Assembly (NCBI GenBank): GCA_016845065.1
Contig: JAERTG010000023.1
Coordinates: 103,553 to 167,552, forward strand
Source of the DNA: Fidelibacterota bacterium
GTDB lineage: Bacteria; Fidelibacterota; UBA8477; JABMPR01
Length of the DNA: 64,000 nucleotides
Reading direction: 5' to 3'
The notes beneath the pieces are model-generated. The model did no database searches. It was not told the origin of the DNA and worked only from the letters and a program-made list of their open reading frames with translations. Shown here piece after piece: positions 1 to 8,742 of this stretch. Each line of letters opens with the position of its first letter. Positions within the stretch are counted from its first letter, which is position 1. The position numbers and the translations under genes are program-made.

Positions 1-578
<578 letters not shown>

Positions 579-699
579 TTAAGGGATAGTTTCTTTATCA
601 AGCTCGGTGAATTACCAAGCAAGAAGCGTTCCATGAATTTTGTAATTTTGAGATAATTGAATTACGGTCGTAAGAGCAGTATGAAGTGACCTCTCCCAC

Positions 700-1200
700 T
701 TAAAGAATGGGCTGATCGGATGAAACCAATGGAAAGGGAATACTAATTGTCGCATCATCCAAATAAAGCATATAAATGGAGCTGGCGGGGAGCGTTTCTC
801 GTTTCATCGAGACACCTGTAAAATATTGAATTTGATCTGCACTGACATCAAGTATGATACTGGGAATGCGAGTCCCATCATTCAATTCTATTACATCGCC
901 GAGGGCATTGGGGTCTTTTCCTTTTAAGAGAGAGTGTAAATCCAGGTTCATATTGGTCTCCAGGTATTGAACATTAATTCTACTGACTATTTGCATGGAG
1001 GCATCCCCATGATTGTGAAAGTAGTAATAGGTTTCGTCGGAATAAATCAGCCGTCCCTCAATGGCTTCCTTATCGAGATCAATAAACTCTATTGACATAT
1101 CTTCATTTTCAGTGCCCTCTACATAGTCGAGATTCACAGGTTTCGCAGAAAGAGTTACAGAAGAGAGAACAAGAATGAGTATATGTTTCACTGTTTTCAT
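700..1200 (-). CDS. Small exported protein of unknown function
   Basis: A 166-residue protein that I do not recognise. The first 19 residues form a typical signal peptide (lysine near the start, then a hydrophobic ILILVLSSVTLSA core), so it is probably periplasmic or surface-associated. The mature part is acidic. It contains two similar stretches of the kind 'xxGxxIxLxDxxxxYY' and 'ELNDGTRIPSIILDVSADQI', suggesting short beta-rich units. There is no cysteine for a lipoprotein or haem and no later transmembrane segment. It sits alone between the lyase gene and a symporter gene on the same strand, with over 200 bases on each side, so it probably has its own promoter. Confidence 0.6.
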   Translation of the reverse strand: MKTVKHILILVLSSVTLSAKPVNLDYVEGTENEDMSIEFIDLDKEAIEGRLIYSDETYYYFHNHGDASMQIVSRINVQYLETNMNLDLHSLLKGKDPNALGDVIELNDGTRIPSIILDVSADQIQYFTGVSMKRETLPASSIYMLYLDDATISIPFPLVSSDQPIL

Positions 1201-1280
1201 GGCTACTTCCTTTCAACTAGACCTGCAATGGGTCCGACTGGAGTTATGATAGCCTATTCACAGAGATGGTTCAATCAGGC

Positions 1281-1312
1281 TTACCCTATTGTTTTAGGTA
1301 GATTTACCCTAT
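1281..1312. repeat. Two 9-base direct repeats upstream of the small exported protein gene
   Basis: TTACCCTAT occurs at 1281-1289 and again at 1304-1312, 23 bases apart, about two helical turns. The pair lies 80-110 bases upstream of the start at 1200, where a dimeric regulator could bind. No regulator is identified. Confidence 0.3.
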
Positions 1313-1369
1313 AGGAAATAAAATCTAAATGGACTTTTGAGTTGAATCAGTGAGATTGGGATATGCAAG

Positions 1370-1410
1370 AATCCCCTTCCATTTTGAGTTTAACATCCTG
1401 GGAGGGGATT
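1370..1410 (-). terminator. Hairpin downstream of the symporter gene
   Basis: Perfect 8-base arms AATCCCCT (1370-1377) and AGGGGATT (1403-1410) with a 25-base loop lie 29 bases past the symporter stop codon. The loop is long and only a weak T-run follows, so this is a tentative terminator. Confidence 0.4.
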
Positions 1411-1438
1411 TGAATAACTAGAGCTTAGTCTATTTGAA

Positions 1439-3004
1439 TTACCACCAGATCGTATATAGGACAGCCAGAATAGCAAAGATTCCAATTGACCCAACATTGA
1501 AGACTGTATCAGTGTGAAAAAGATCTTTGTCAATCTTGATAGCTTTGTCTGAGACACCTTTTTTCTCAATTAAGGTAATTGCAACAACAATTGCACTCAG
1601 GATTAGAAAGACCACACCCATGCGATTCAGAAATGGCAGAGCAGGGATAAAGAATTTGATGGTCAGAGACAATGGAATTGTGAGAACTGCGGCCCAAACG
1701 GCTGAATTAGCTGTTGCCTTTTTCCAAAATAATCCAAAAATGAATATTGCAAAGATTCCAGGACTAATAAACCCGGTGAATTCCTGAATGAATTGGAAGG
1801 CTTGCTCTAAACTGGACAGGGATGGAGCAATAATTACTGCGACAATCAGTGCCACTGCACTGGTCATGCGACCAACCAATACCAGACGTCCCTCAGAAGC
1901 ATCCTTATTGATAATTTGTTTGTATATGTCCATTGAAAAGATTGTTGCAGTACTGTTGACCATCGAGCTTAATGACGAAACGATGGCTGCAATCAAGGCA
2001 GCGAACGCCAAACCCTTTAATCCAGTTGGTACAAACGTACTGAGGAGCCATGGATAAGCCTCATCGGGTTTAGCTAAATCCGCGCTTAGTGCAAATGCTA
2101 CGATTCCTGGAATAACAACAATGAGAGGGGTCAATATCTTGAGATACCCACCAAACATGAGTCCACGCTGAGCCTCTTTGATGTCCTTGGCTGCCAAAGC
2201 TCGCTGGATAATGTACTGATTGCATCCCCAGTAAAAGAAATGCGCCATCCACATACCACCTAACAGTACTCCAAGCCCAGGCAATTCAGCATAGTTTGGA
2301 TTGGACTTATCCAATATCATGTCAAATTTTTCTGGTACCTTCGACACAAGGTCACTAAAACCTGCGAAAGCACCGTTGCCACCACTTACTTGATCAAGAG
2401 CGAAATAAGTGGTAACCAGACCACCGACGATGAGAATGAGAACCTGAACCACATCTGTCCATACAACTGCCTTCAATCCTCCATAAATAGTGTATAGAGC
2501 AGAGAACAATGCCAATCCAGCGATACCCCAAATAAGTGGTACACCAAGGATAGTTCTCAATGCTAGAGCTCCCAGGTAGAGCACTGATGTCAAGTTGACA
2601 AACACATAAAGCAAGAGCCAGAATACAGCTAATCCAGTCCTAACACGACTATCATATCTGATTTCCAATAATTGTGGCATGGTATAAATACCCTCTTTTA
2701 GAAAGATGGGTAGGAAATATTTTGCAACCACAATAAGTGTGATGGCAGCGGTCCATTCATACGTCGCAATACCCAGCCCGATTACGTAACCGGATCCAGA
2801 CATTCCAATATACTGCTCGGCTGATATATTTGCCGCAATGAGTGAAAAACCGATGGCCCACCATGGTAAGGCTTTACTGGCCAGGAAATAGTCGCTCGAA
2901 TTCTTCTGGTGTCCCTTTTTCTCCCGGGACACATACAACCCCAAACCTACAATGAAGACGATGTAACTGATGAAAACAACATAATCCAGTGTTGAAAAAT
3001 GCAT
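1439..3004 (-). CDS. Sodium/solute symporter (SSS family, sugar-transporter-like)
   Basis: A 521-residue inner-membrane transporter with about 13-14 hydrophobic segments, the normal size and layout for the SSS family. It is expected to couple Na+ entry to solute uptake. The N-terminal part resembles the vSGLT/SglT branch: SSDYFLASKALPWW, then a GFSLIAANISAEQYIGMSG segment, and later YTIYGGLKAVVWTDVVQ. This branch often carries galactose, glucose or other sugars, so a sugar is the likely solute, but the substrate cannot be read from the sequence. The start ATG at 3004 follows AAAGGG. The gene stands alone, with a hairpin downstream and a 336-base AT-rich region upstream. Confidence 0.9.
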   Translation of the reverse strand: MHFSTLDYVVFISYIVFIVGLGLYVSREKKGHQKNSSDYFLASKALPWWAIGFSLIAANISAEQYIGMSGSGYVIGLGIATYEWTAAITLIVVAKYFLPIFLKEGIYTMPQLLEIRYDSRVRTGLAVFWLLLYVFVNLTSVLYLGALALRTILGVPLIWGIAGLALFSALYTIYGGLKAVVWTDVVQVLILIVGGLVTTYFALDQVSGGNGAFAGFSDLVSKVPEKFDMILDKSNPNYAELPGLGVLLGGMWMAHFFYWGCNQYIIQRALAAKDIKEAQRGLMFGGYLKILTPLIVVIPGIVAFALSADLAKPDEAYPWLLSTFVPTGLKGLAFAALIAAIVSSLSSMVNSTATIFSMDIYKQIINKDASEGRLVLVGRMTSAVALIVAVIIAPSLSSLEQAFQFIQEFTGFISPGIFAIFIFGLFWKKATANSAVWAAVLTIPLSLTIKFFIPALPFLNRMGVVFLILSAIVVAITLIEKKGVSDKAIKIDKDLFHTDTVFNVGSIGIFAILAVLYTIWW

Positions 3005-3340
3005 GCGTGAACCCTTTTCATTTTGTTTAGTCCGTGCTGACTGAGTTGATGAGAAATCAGTCGAAACCCGTCGATTTTACTATCGATTTATAATTCCATC
3101 ATGCCACAGCACAAACATCAGGCCACAACGATAATGGTATTACGTAAGCCCTGGGGGTTGTTTTCTCTTCATTTTATTATCATATTCATAAAATTGATTA
3201 TCAATATGAATAAGTATTGTGGATATGGTAGGAAGTGATCCTGTTAAATGATTAATTAGAACCTATCAACCAGAGGTGATTTGGTGATGTTCTATTCAGT
3301 TATACTTGCGGATTTATGTTTAACTCAGGAATCAAAAACC
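3005..3340. other. Intergenic region upstream of the symporter gene
   Basis: No gene is visible in these 336 bases. The region is AT-rich and must hold the symporter promoter. It contains an inverted repeat TATTCATA (3183-3190) / TATGAATA (3205-3212) that could be an operator. On the minus strand, bases 3125-3110 give a poor sigma-54-like match (TGGCCTG-N4-TTTG), which I do not rely on. Confidence 0.4.
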
Positions 3341-3754
3341 TTATCCTGCATTGACTCGATTGACAACAGCCATCAAATCTTCAGTATTGAATGGTTTATT
3401 TATTGAATCGTCTGCTCCAAGAATCATGGCTTCCTTCAAGTAGGAATCAACATAGCCAGTCATAGCAATAATTTTGACAGTCCTGGATAGTTTTCGAATT
3501 TTTCTTATGGTTTCAATGCCCTCGACTCGTGGCATGACAATATCTGTGATAACAATGTCAGTTGGATTGCTTTCGAACAAGGCAATACCCTCTCGGCCAT
3601 CATTGGCAGTGAGTACGTCATATCCCTGTTCATCAAAAAAGGTGATTAAGACTTCCCTGATGGATTGTTCATCATCGACAATTAGGATAGTTTTATGCTG
3701 ATCGTTCTGTTTTGGCAATTCTGAGACTCTCTCCTCTATTTTTTTTGCATTCAA
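3341..3754 (-). CDS. Stand-alone response regulator receiver protein (CheY-like)
   Basis: A 137-residue single receiver domain with no output domain. All key residues are present: acidic pair D27/D28 in VDDEQ, phospho-acceptor D71 in ITDIVMP, T99 in AMTG and K120 in NKPF. About 20 polar residues precede the domain. It should accept a phosphoryl group from a histidine kinase and act by protein-protein contact or as a phosphate sink. It is divergent from the sigma-54 activator gene that starts 136 bases away, and within 7 kb of a hybrid histidine kinase, so it probably belongs to the same signalling cluster. The partner is not known. Confidence 0.9.
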   Translation of the reverse strand: MNAKKIEERVSELPKQNDQHKTILIVDDEQSIREVLITFFDEQGYDVLTANDGREGIALFESNPTDIVITDIVMPRVEGIETIRKIRKLSRTVKIIAMTGYVDSYLKEAMILGADDSINKPFNTEDLMAVVNRVNAG

Positions 3755-3889
3755 ACCGTTCCATAATTACTCTGATTTGTGGAGCTTTGAAAGGACTAAT
3801 CTTGTTTCCAAGAGGAGTCTAATGTCTCAAATCACGTGCCAAACTTAATTTTTGCTTGCTTTATGGGTGAATAAATTAAAGTTTGGGGC

Positions 3890-5263
3890 ATGGTCGCCAT
3901 CCATATCATTGATGATGACACCGAGGTCAGAGAGGTCTTAAGAGAACTCTTTGAAACGGATGATTATGAGGTATCTACCTTCAATTCAGCAGAAGATGCG
4001 CACCCCTACATACTCCGTGAAAATCCTGATCTGATTTTATTAGATATCGGGTTACCAGGGATGGATGGTCTTACCTATCTCGAGAAGCTCAAGACTGAAT
4101 TCGAAGATGTGGAAGTTATCATGATCACTGGTCAAGCAGATATTCGTTCAGCGATCCGAGCAATAAAGTTAGGAGCCATGGATTATATCCGTAAACCAAT
4201 TGATCCTGATGAATTAAAGATCCAGGTCAATCACGCCATTGACCGGAGAAAGAAACGTGAACAACTAAACTATCTTCAGATAAAGAGTCATCTTCAGTTT
4301 GGTGATATTGTGGGTACCAGTGAACCCATGCAAAAAGTTTATCAGTTTATCTATCAGGTGGCTGAATCTTCAAAAACAACGGTACTTATCCGTGGTGAAA
4401 CTGGTACTGGCAAAGGACTCGTAGCCCGGTCAATACATTACCAGAGTCCTCGGGCTAAGCAGCCATTCATTGAAGTGAATTGTTCAGCGATCCAACCCAG
4501 TTTGCTTGAGTCAGAATTATTCGGACATGAAGCTGGTGCTTTCACAGACGCTAAAAACAGAAAAAAAGGGCTACTGGAATTAGCCCATGATGGAACTTTC
4601 TTTCTGGATGAGGTTGGTGACATGAACCTGGCATCACAATCCAAACTACTGAAGGTACTGGAAGAAAAGACTTTTCGACGTGTTGGTGGAACAAAAGAGA
4701 TTAAAATTGATGCTCGCATAATTAGTGCATCATCTCGAGATTTGATGCAATTGGTTGAACAAAAAAAATTCAGAGCTGATTTATATTACCGCCTAAATGT
4801 TGCTTCGGTTCGGCTCCCAGCACTTCGTGAACGGGGTGATGATATCCTTGTTTTAGCCAATTACTTCCTTGATTTTTTCAATAAAGAATTTAATCGCAGT
4901 ATCCGTAATATTTCCCCTGCTGCTCAGAAAATGCTGATTGGACATTCATGGGTGGGGAATGTCCGAGAGATCCGAAATGTCATTGAGAGGGCAGTGCTGT
5001 TTGAGCAGAGTGATGTTCTTTCATCTGAAACGATCAGCCTCCAACAGGTATCCAGTGCTGAAGGGACGCCGGCACAGGTGGTTCCTGATTTAAATCAAGA
5101 ATATCAACTCCCTGATGAAGGTATATCACTTGAGGAGTTTGAACAGCACTTGTTGCAGCAAGCCCTTGATCGGGCTGGTGGGAATAAAACAAGGGCTGCC
5201 GCCTTACTTGGTCTTAGCAGAGAGACCATGAAATACAGGCTAAAAAAGTTTAACCTTTCCTAA
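3890..5263 (+). CDS. NtrC-family sigma-54-dependent response regulator
   Basis: A 457-residue transcription activator. Residues 1-120 form a receiver domain with phospho-acceptor D52 (LLDIGLP). Residues about 138-370 form the AAA+ domain with Walker A GETGTGKG (169-176) and Walker B FFLDEVGD near 237-244. Residues about 415-457 hold a Fis-type helix-turn-helix (GGNKTRAAALLGLSRETMKY). The sigma-54-contacting loop is GAFTDA (216-221) rather than GAFTGA, a known natural variant in this family. It should bind enhancer sites and use ATP to open sigma-54 promoters when phosphorylated. The next gene encodes a degenerate kinase-like protein, and a candidate sigma-54 promoter lies 1.1 kb downstream. 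Confidence 0.93.
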   Translation: MVAIHIIDDDTEVREVLRELFETDDYEVSTFNSAEDAHPYILRENPDLILLDIGLPGMDGLTYLEKLKTEFEDVEVIMITGQADIRSAIRAIKLGAMDYIRKPIDPDELKIQVNHAIDRRKKREQLNYLQIKSHLQFGDIVGTSEPMQKVYQFIYQVAESSKTTVLIRGETGTGKGLVARSIHYQSPRAKQPFIEVNCSAIQPSLLESELFGHEAGAFTDAKNRKKGLLELAHDGTFFLDEVGDMNLASQSKLLKVLEEKTFRRVGGTKEIKIDARIISASSRDLMQLVEQKKFRADLYYRLNVASVRLPALRERGDDILVLANYFLDFFNKEFNRSIRNISPAAQKMLIGHSWVGNVREIRNVIERAVLFEQSDVLSSETISLQQVSSAEGTPAQVVPDLNQEYQLPDEGISLEEFEQHLLQQALDRAGGNKTRAAALLGLSRETMKYRLKKFNLS

Positions 5264-5307
5264 TTGAATTGTTGATTCAGATGACTGAGAAGTGAATAAG
5301 TGGGGCC

Positions 5308-6030
5308 ATGAAAGATAAGCTAAATAACATACAAATTGATCATCTTGATATCGAAGGATACGAGGAATTGATGGAGTTGGTCTTCGCCTATACTGCCACT
5401 GCCCATGATTTTGGGTTCACTCACAAGATGAATAATCGCTTCACTTCTCTTTCCATGAATGCATCCTTCTTAAAACAGGCCCTAGAGAACAAAGACTATG
5501 AAAAAGCTTTGGCAAGAGCCACTCAGGTCTCTGACTCCATTAGTAATCTGGTCAAATATTCCCAGGAATTGATGAGCACTGACTTAATAAACTCAAACAG
5601 TAAGCAGTTCGAGTTCCCAGGTATAATCTCTACCGTTGTGGAAAAGCTCATTAAACTCCCAACATTTGCCAACATTGAGATTGAGTTGGACCTTTTCCCA
5701 GAAGTAGTGAAAACCACTTCTAACCCTGGGATAATTTGGGTTTTTCTCTATGCCTTCTTTAAGCACGTGAAACGCTATAAAGTTGATGGTCCCGTCTCTC
5801 TGCGTACGAGTTACGATGATAAGAATAATAAGTACATTATCCAAACTGACGTAAAGGAGATTTTGAAAGTTCCAGGAGACACTCATAAGGGGTCGAGTAT
5901 AGCGATCCCATCCGCTGGCGAAGTTCCCTTTCGCTATTTAGCCCGGGTGATCAGAAACGTTTCCACCAAGTTTGAATTGATCCATCGAACTGAGCGACCC
6001 CTCACCCTGGAACTCAAACTTACTCTTTAG
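5308..6030 (+). CDS. Degenerate histidine-kinase-like protein
   Basis: A 240-residue soluble protein starting 44 bases after the sigma-54 activator gene. Residues about 30-92 resemble a kinase dimerisation/phosphotransfer helix pair, with H33 and H39 in 'HDFGFTHKMNNRFTSLSMN', which recalls the usual HExxNPL box. The C-terminal half should be the ATP-binding domain, but the asparagine-rich N box is replaced by IIWVFLYAFFKHVKRY and no glycine-rich DxGxG box is present. It therefore probably cannot bind ATP in the normal way. It may act as a phosphotransfer dimer or a regulator of the neighbouring activator. The family assignment is by motif pattern only. Confidence 0.55.
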   Translation: MKDKLNNIQIDHLDIEGYEELMELVFAYTATAHDFGFTHKMNNRFTSLSMNASFLKQALENKDYEKALARATQVSDSISNLVKYSQELMSTDLINSNSKQFEFPGIISTVVEKLIKLPTFANIEIELDLFPEVVKTTSNPGIIWVFLYAFFKHVKRYKVDGPVSLRTSYDDKNNKYIIQTDVKEILKVPGDTHKGSSIAIPSAGEVPFRYLARVIRNVSTKFELIHRTERPLTLELKLTL

Positions 6031-6044
6031 ATTTTCCAGTTATT

Positions 6045-6100
6045 GGGTCATATAAACCGGTTTTTTCACCCGCTATGGTTTATATGCCCCACACTTTTTT
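6045..6100 (+). terminator. Rho-independent terminator after the sigma-54 activator operon
   Basis: Arms GGGTCATATAAACC (6045-6058) and GGTTTATATGCCCC (6077-6090) pair over 14 bases with one mismatch around an 18-base loop and are followed by ACACTTTTTT. It lies 15 bases past the stop of the kinase-like gene. Confidence 0.7.
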
Positions 6101-6324
6101 CTCTAATTGTTTCATCTCCAGCAGAATAAATCATCTCAATCTCGCATGAAGAACATTTAATAATCCGATTTCCTCTATTCTCACCATCTACCGGAAAACC
6201 ACCTTAAAACATTCATTTACAGCACTGTAGATGTAATAGTACTCCTCAAGTATCTCTTAAAGCACCCCTTATTTTGCATTATTTCAACCCAATATCAGGG
6301 TAAAATTTGATCATTTTCAAAGTC

Positions 6325-6340
6325 TGGCATGAAAATTGGC
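6325..6340 (+). promoter_or_regulatory. Possible sigma-54 promoter (-24/-12)
   Basis: TGGCATG-AAAA-TTGG matches the sigma-54 consensus TGGCACG-N4-TTGC with the GG and G elements at the right spacing; the final C of TTGC is G. It lies 1.06 kb after a sigma-54 activator gene, points to the exported-protein gene at 6603 and would give a leader of about 250 bases. Chance matches of this quality are possible. Confidence 0.35.
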
Positions 6341-6355
6341 TTGCTATAGTAAGCC
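6338..6355. promoter_or_regulatory. 18-base palindrome overlapping the putative -12 element
   Basis: GGCTTGCTATAGTAAGCC reads the same on both strands except for one base pair, with a perfect CTATAG core. Such symmetry suits a dimeric DNA-binding protein. Its overlap with the putative -12 element would suggest repression; no binding protein is identified. Confidence 0.35.
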
Positions 6356-6602
6356 GAATCATAGTATCTTCTGTCTATTGCTTAAAGTTTTGCATTAAGA
6401 AACTCGTGAAAATACTATTGATTCGAAGAGGCTGGCTTTGTAGAAGTACATCTTCGAAACAAGATGGATCTCGCGATTGTGGAATCTAGACCCTTTCGCC
6501 TGCCTCGCATATGAGGAAAAGAAAAATTTGCTACACTCGTTAACGATAGAAGAATTCGTTAATGATTAATCATATGGTAAATGTTTAGGAAGGAATTGTC
6601 TC

Positions 6603-7214
6603 ATGAAACATGGAAATTGGTTGCGGAATACAGTATTGGCCTTCACGGTCTTAATACTCCAATTCTGTTCTGTAAATCCATTGGCTCCAGAAATGAATGG
6701 TGGAGAGAATGGAATCCCGCAAGATCAGATCACCTGGGTGAATTGGAATCCTGAAACTATAGCTGAGCTTGAAGGGGCATTAGATGGAGCACTACCTCGT
6801 CGTGCCAGGGGTTATGAATCAAAAAAGATTCATAGCCAACGTGGGGGTACTGTTGGTGGGCGTTCAACATTTGGTAATTTTGTTGAAGTGCCAGAGGATG
6901 CTTTCGATGAACGCAAATTGGACATAAGTGTCCGCGTGCTTCATGTGAATGCAGGTGGTCAGACGGCTGCTGGTGTGGAATTTTTACCAAGCAGGAACTA
7001 CGATGCAGATGTAAGAATTACTCTCAGTTGGGAATTTCTTGATGTTGAAGGAGATGACTGGGAAAGTCTAAATCTACAGCCCTACTATAGTGAAGACCAA
7101 GGTGTAACATGGTTTCCTGTAGAAGATTTCAGTATCAATGCTGATGACAGGACAATCAGCTTTAGTATTGATCACTTCACCCAGTATGGGTGGGCTCTGG
7201 ACGAGGATGATTAA
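6603..7214 (+). CDS. Exported protein with a ZU5-like C-terminal region
   Basis: A 203-residue protein of unknown role. An N-terminal hydrophobic segment (about residues 9-22) ends in LILQFCS, which could be a relaxed lipoprotein box or an ordinary signal peptide. Residues about 80-110 (GGTVGGRSTFGNFVEVPEDA) resemble the opening of ZU5-type domains, which are beta-rich and start with a glycine-rich strand followed by 'V-x-VPxxAF'. The rest is acidic and rich in aromatic residues. AGGAAGGA precedes the start. The gene follows the possible sigma-54 promoter and is 68 bases before a TPR protein gene, so the two may be co-transcribed. Confidence 0.55.
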   Translation: MKHGNWLRNTVLAFTVLILQFCSVNPLAPEMNGGENGIPQDQITWVNWNPETIAELEGALDGALPRRARGYESKKIHSQRGGTVGGRSTFGNFVEVPEDAFDERKLDISVRVLHVNAGGQTAAGVEFLPSRNYDADVRITLSWEFLDVEGDDWESLNLQPYYSEDQGVTWFPVEDFSINADDRTISFSIDHFTQYGWALDEDD

Positions 7215-7282
7215 GCGAGCCATAAGGCGTGTCCAACTATTTACTACTATGCAAACACACATAAATAAAGAAGACATAAATT

Positions 7283-8521
7283 ATGGGTGACAAGAATTTA
7301 CAATCATTCCTAAGCGCTGTCCACAAGCTGGCAGTAGAAAGATGTGGGCAAGATTTTGCCGACTATCTGATACAGCTGCGAGCGGAGCGGGAAAGACTGC
7401 TTAAGAAGAGTTGGAAGAAAACTACACCTAAGACTCTGGTGAGCAAGGGTGAAGTGTTCCGCGAGATCGATTTTGATACGATCCAGCTTCATTCCTCAAA
7501 GTTCCTGGACGAACGGCAATATCTTGAATTGCTTTATGAAATTGCAAAGATTGCGATTCCCTATGGCCAATTTCACAAAGCACAACAACTGCTTCTGACC
7601 TTAAAGGATCATTCTGATCTGGCAAGCGACGATCACTTTGCCGTACAAGTCCACCAACGTCTGGGCGATATTTCTTTCTATCTATCAGATTTCAATACCA
7701 GCTTAACTGAGTATGAGCTGTGTATGGACTATTATAAGAAGCTCAAGAATCCTCAACGACTGGCTGGAATCATGCTTTCAGCAAGTGTTGTTCTGGTCGA
7801 AAAGGGGGAGGTTGAACGAGCAGAGATATTGATGCAGGAAGCCAAAGCTCTGGCTACTGAATATCAGCTCAAGAAAATGTTGATCAAAATCAACATGAAC
7901 CTGGGTAACATTTACCATATGAGGGGTTCCTATGATGACTCATTGAACCATTTGAAGCAGACTCTAGAGCTTCTGGATGAGAACAATGATAGTACCCTTC
8001 GCGCAAGAATACTGCATAACATCGGGCTAGCCTACAAGGCTAAGCACGAGGATGAGAAAGCATTGGATCTCTTTAACGAGAGTATTGATCTTTCCACCAC
8101 TGCAGAGAATACCTACATGAAGAGCCTCACTTATCTGGAGAAATCCGAACTCTTATATCGTCAGGATGATTTGTCAGCTGGAACAGCTCTGGCTACATCC
8201 GCGTTTCAAGCCTTTTCACAGTTTGGTGATCGACTCAGCATAGGTGAAACCTATAAAATCCTTGGTATGATCTCCGGAAAACGGAAGAAATACCGAACTG
8301 CACAGGCATTCCTGGAAAACAGTCTCAGAATTTGTAGAGACCACAATAAACCACTGAATGTCGGCCAAACGCAGGTTGAGCTTGCCCATCTCTTTTTGGA
8401 CCAGGGAGACACGGAAAAAGCCATCAACTTGCTGAAAGAGGCCAAAGCTAGTTTCGTGGATTTACATGCATTGGATAGAGTTACAGAGGTTGAGGGAGAG
8501 TTATCTACCATAACCACGTAA
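7283..8521 (+). CDS. TPR-repeat protein, cytoplasmic
   Basis: A 412-residue soluble protein without a signal peptide. From about residue 90 to the end it is a chain of 34-residue tetratricopeptide repeats, for example 'NLGNIYHMRGSYDDSLNHLK', 'NIGLAYKAKHEDEKALDLFN' and 'LGMISGKRKKYRTAQAFLEN'. Such repeats form helical scaffolds that bind other proteins. The first 85 residues are charged and not recognised. No enzymatic or DNA-binding domain is seen. It lies between the exported protein and a hybrid histidine kinase, so a role in the same signalling pathway is plausible but not shown. A hairpin terminator follows 47 bases after the stop. Confidence 0.8.
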   Translation: MGDKNLQSFLSAVHKLAVERCGQDFADYLIQLRAERERLLKKSWKKTTPKTLVSKGEVFREIDFDTIQLHSSKFLDERQYLELLYEIAKIAIPYGQFHKAQQLLLTLKDHSDLASDDHFAVQVHQRLGDISFYLSDFNTSLTEYELCMDYYKKLKNPQRLAGIMLSASVVLVEKGEVERAEILMQEAKALATEYQLKKMLIKINMNLGNIYHMRGSYDDSLNHLKQTLELLDENNDSTLRARILHNIGLAYKAKHEDEKALDLFNESIDLSTTAENTYMKSLTYLEKSELLYRQDDLSAGTALATSAFQAFSQFGDRLSIGETYKILGMISGKRKKYRTAQAFLENSLRICRDHNKPLNVGQTQVELAHLFLDQGDTEKAINLLKEAKASFVDLHALDRVTEVEGELSTITT

Positions 8522-8567
8522 CGCTCCAGGCTGTTCCTATGGATTACAAAACCTAGTTAGCAGTTAT

Positions 8568-8609
8568 CAGACCTACCCCAAGCTCAAGATTGAGTTTCGG
8601 GTAGGTCTG
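8568..8609 (+). terminator. Hairpin terminator after the TPR protein gene
   Basis: Perfect 11-base arms CAGACCTACCC (8568-8578) and GGGTAGGTCTG (8599-8609) enclose 20 bases, followed by CGGGTTT. The stem is strong but the T-run is short. Confidence 0.6.
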
Positions 8610-8697
8610 CGGGTTTCAGTATGAACCTGATTTCTATCAACTTCCCCAAGGTAATTTCTTGCTTAATAATATTAAAAAGTCAAATTATCCAATTGAT

Positions 8698-8719
8698 CAG
8701 ACTGCTGTCACGCAGTCTG
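8698..8719 (+). promoter_or_regulatory. Small hairpin before the hybrid kinase gene
   Basis: Arms CAGACTGC (8698-8705) and GCAGTCTG (8712-8719) pair perfectly around a 6-base loop, 23 bases before the start codon at 8743. It could be an operator or an mRNA hairpin; it stops short of the AAGGTAGG ribosome site. Confidence 0.35.
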
Positions 8720-8742
8720 TTTAACCAATTATAAGGTAGGCA

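Larger units (their letters stand above)
6101..6602. other. Long non-coding leader region with palindromes and repeats
   Basis: About 500 bases without a convincing gene. It contains the sigma-54-like site and the palindrome listed separately. It also holds a perfect hairpin TTCGAAGA (6422-6429) / TCTTCGAA (6451-6458), and two near-identical 11-base direct repeats TCGTTAACGAT (6537-6547) and TCGTTAATGAT (6556-6566) just before the next gene. A 60-codon open frame at 6307-6489 overlaps these elements and has no ribosome site. The region looks regulatory, perhaps with a long structured mRNA leader; no known riboswitch was recognised. Confidence 0.45.

Noticed and set aside
1527..2057. Two adjacent plus-strand ORFs inside the symporter gene
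   Set aside because: Antisense shadows of a complete, conserved membrane-protein gene.
3110..3125. Sigma-54-like match upstream of the symporter
   Set aside because: Two mismatches in key positions; expected by chance in AT-rich spacer.
6307..6489. 60-codon plus-strand ORF in the leader region
   Set aside because: No ribosome site, unusual composition, and it overlaps the palindromic elements.
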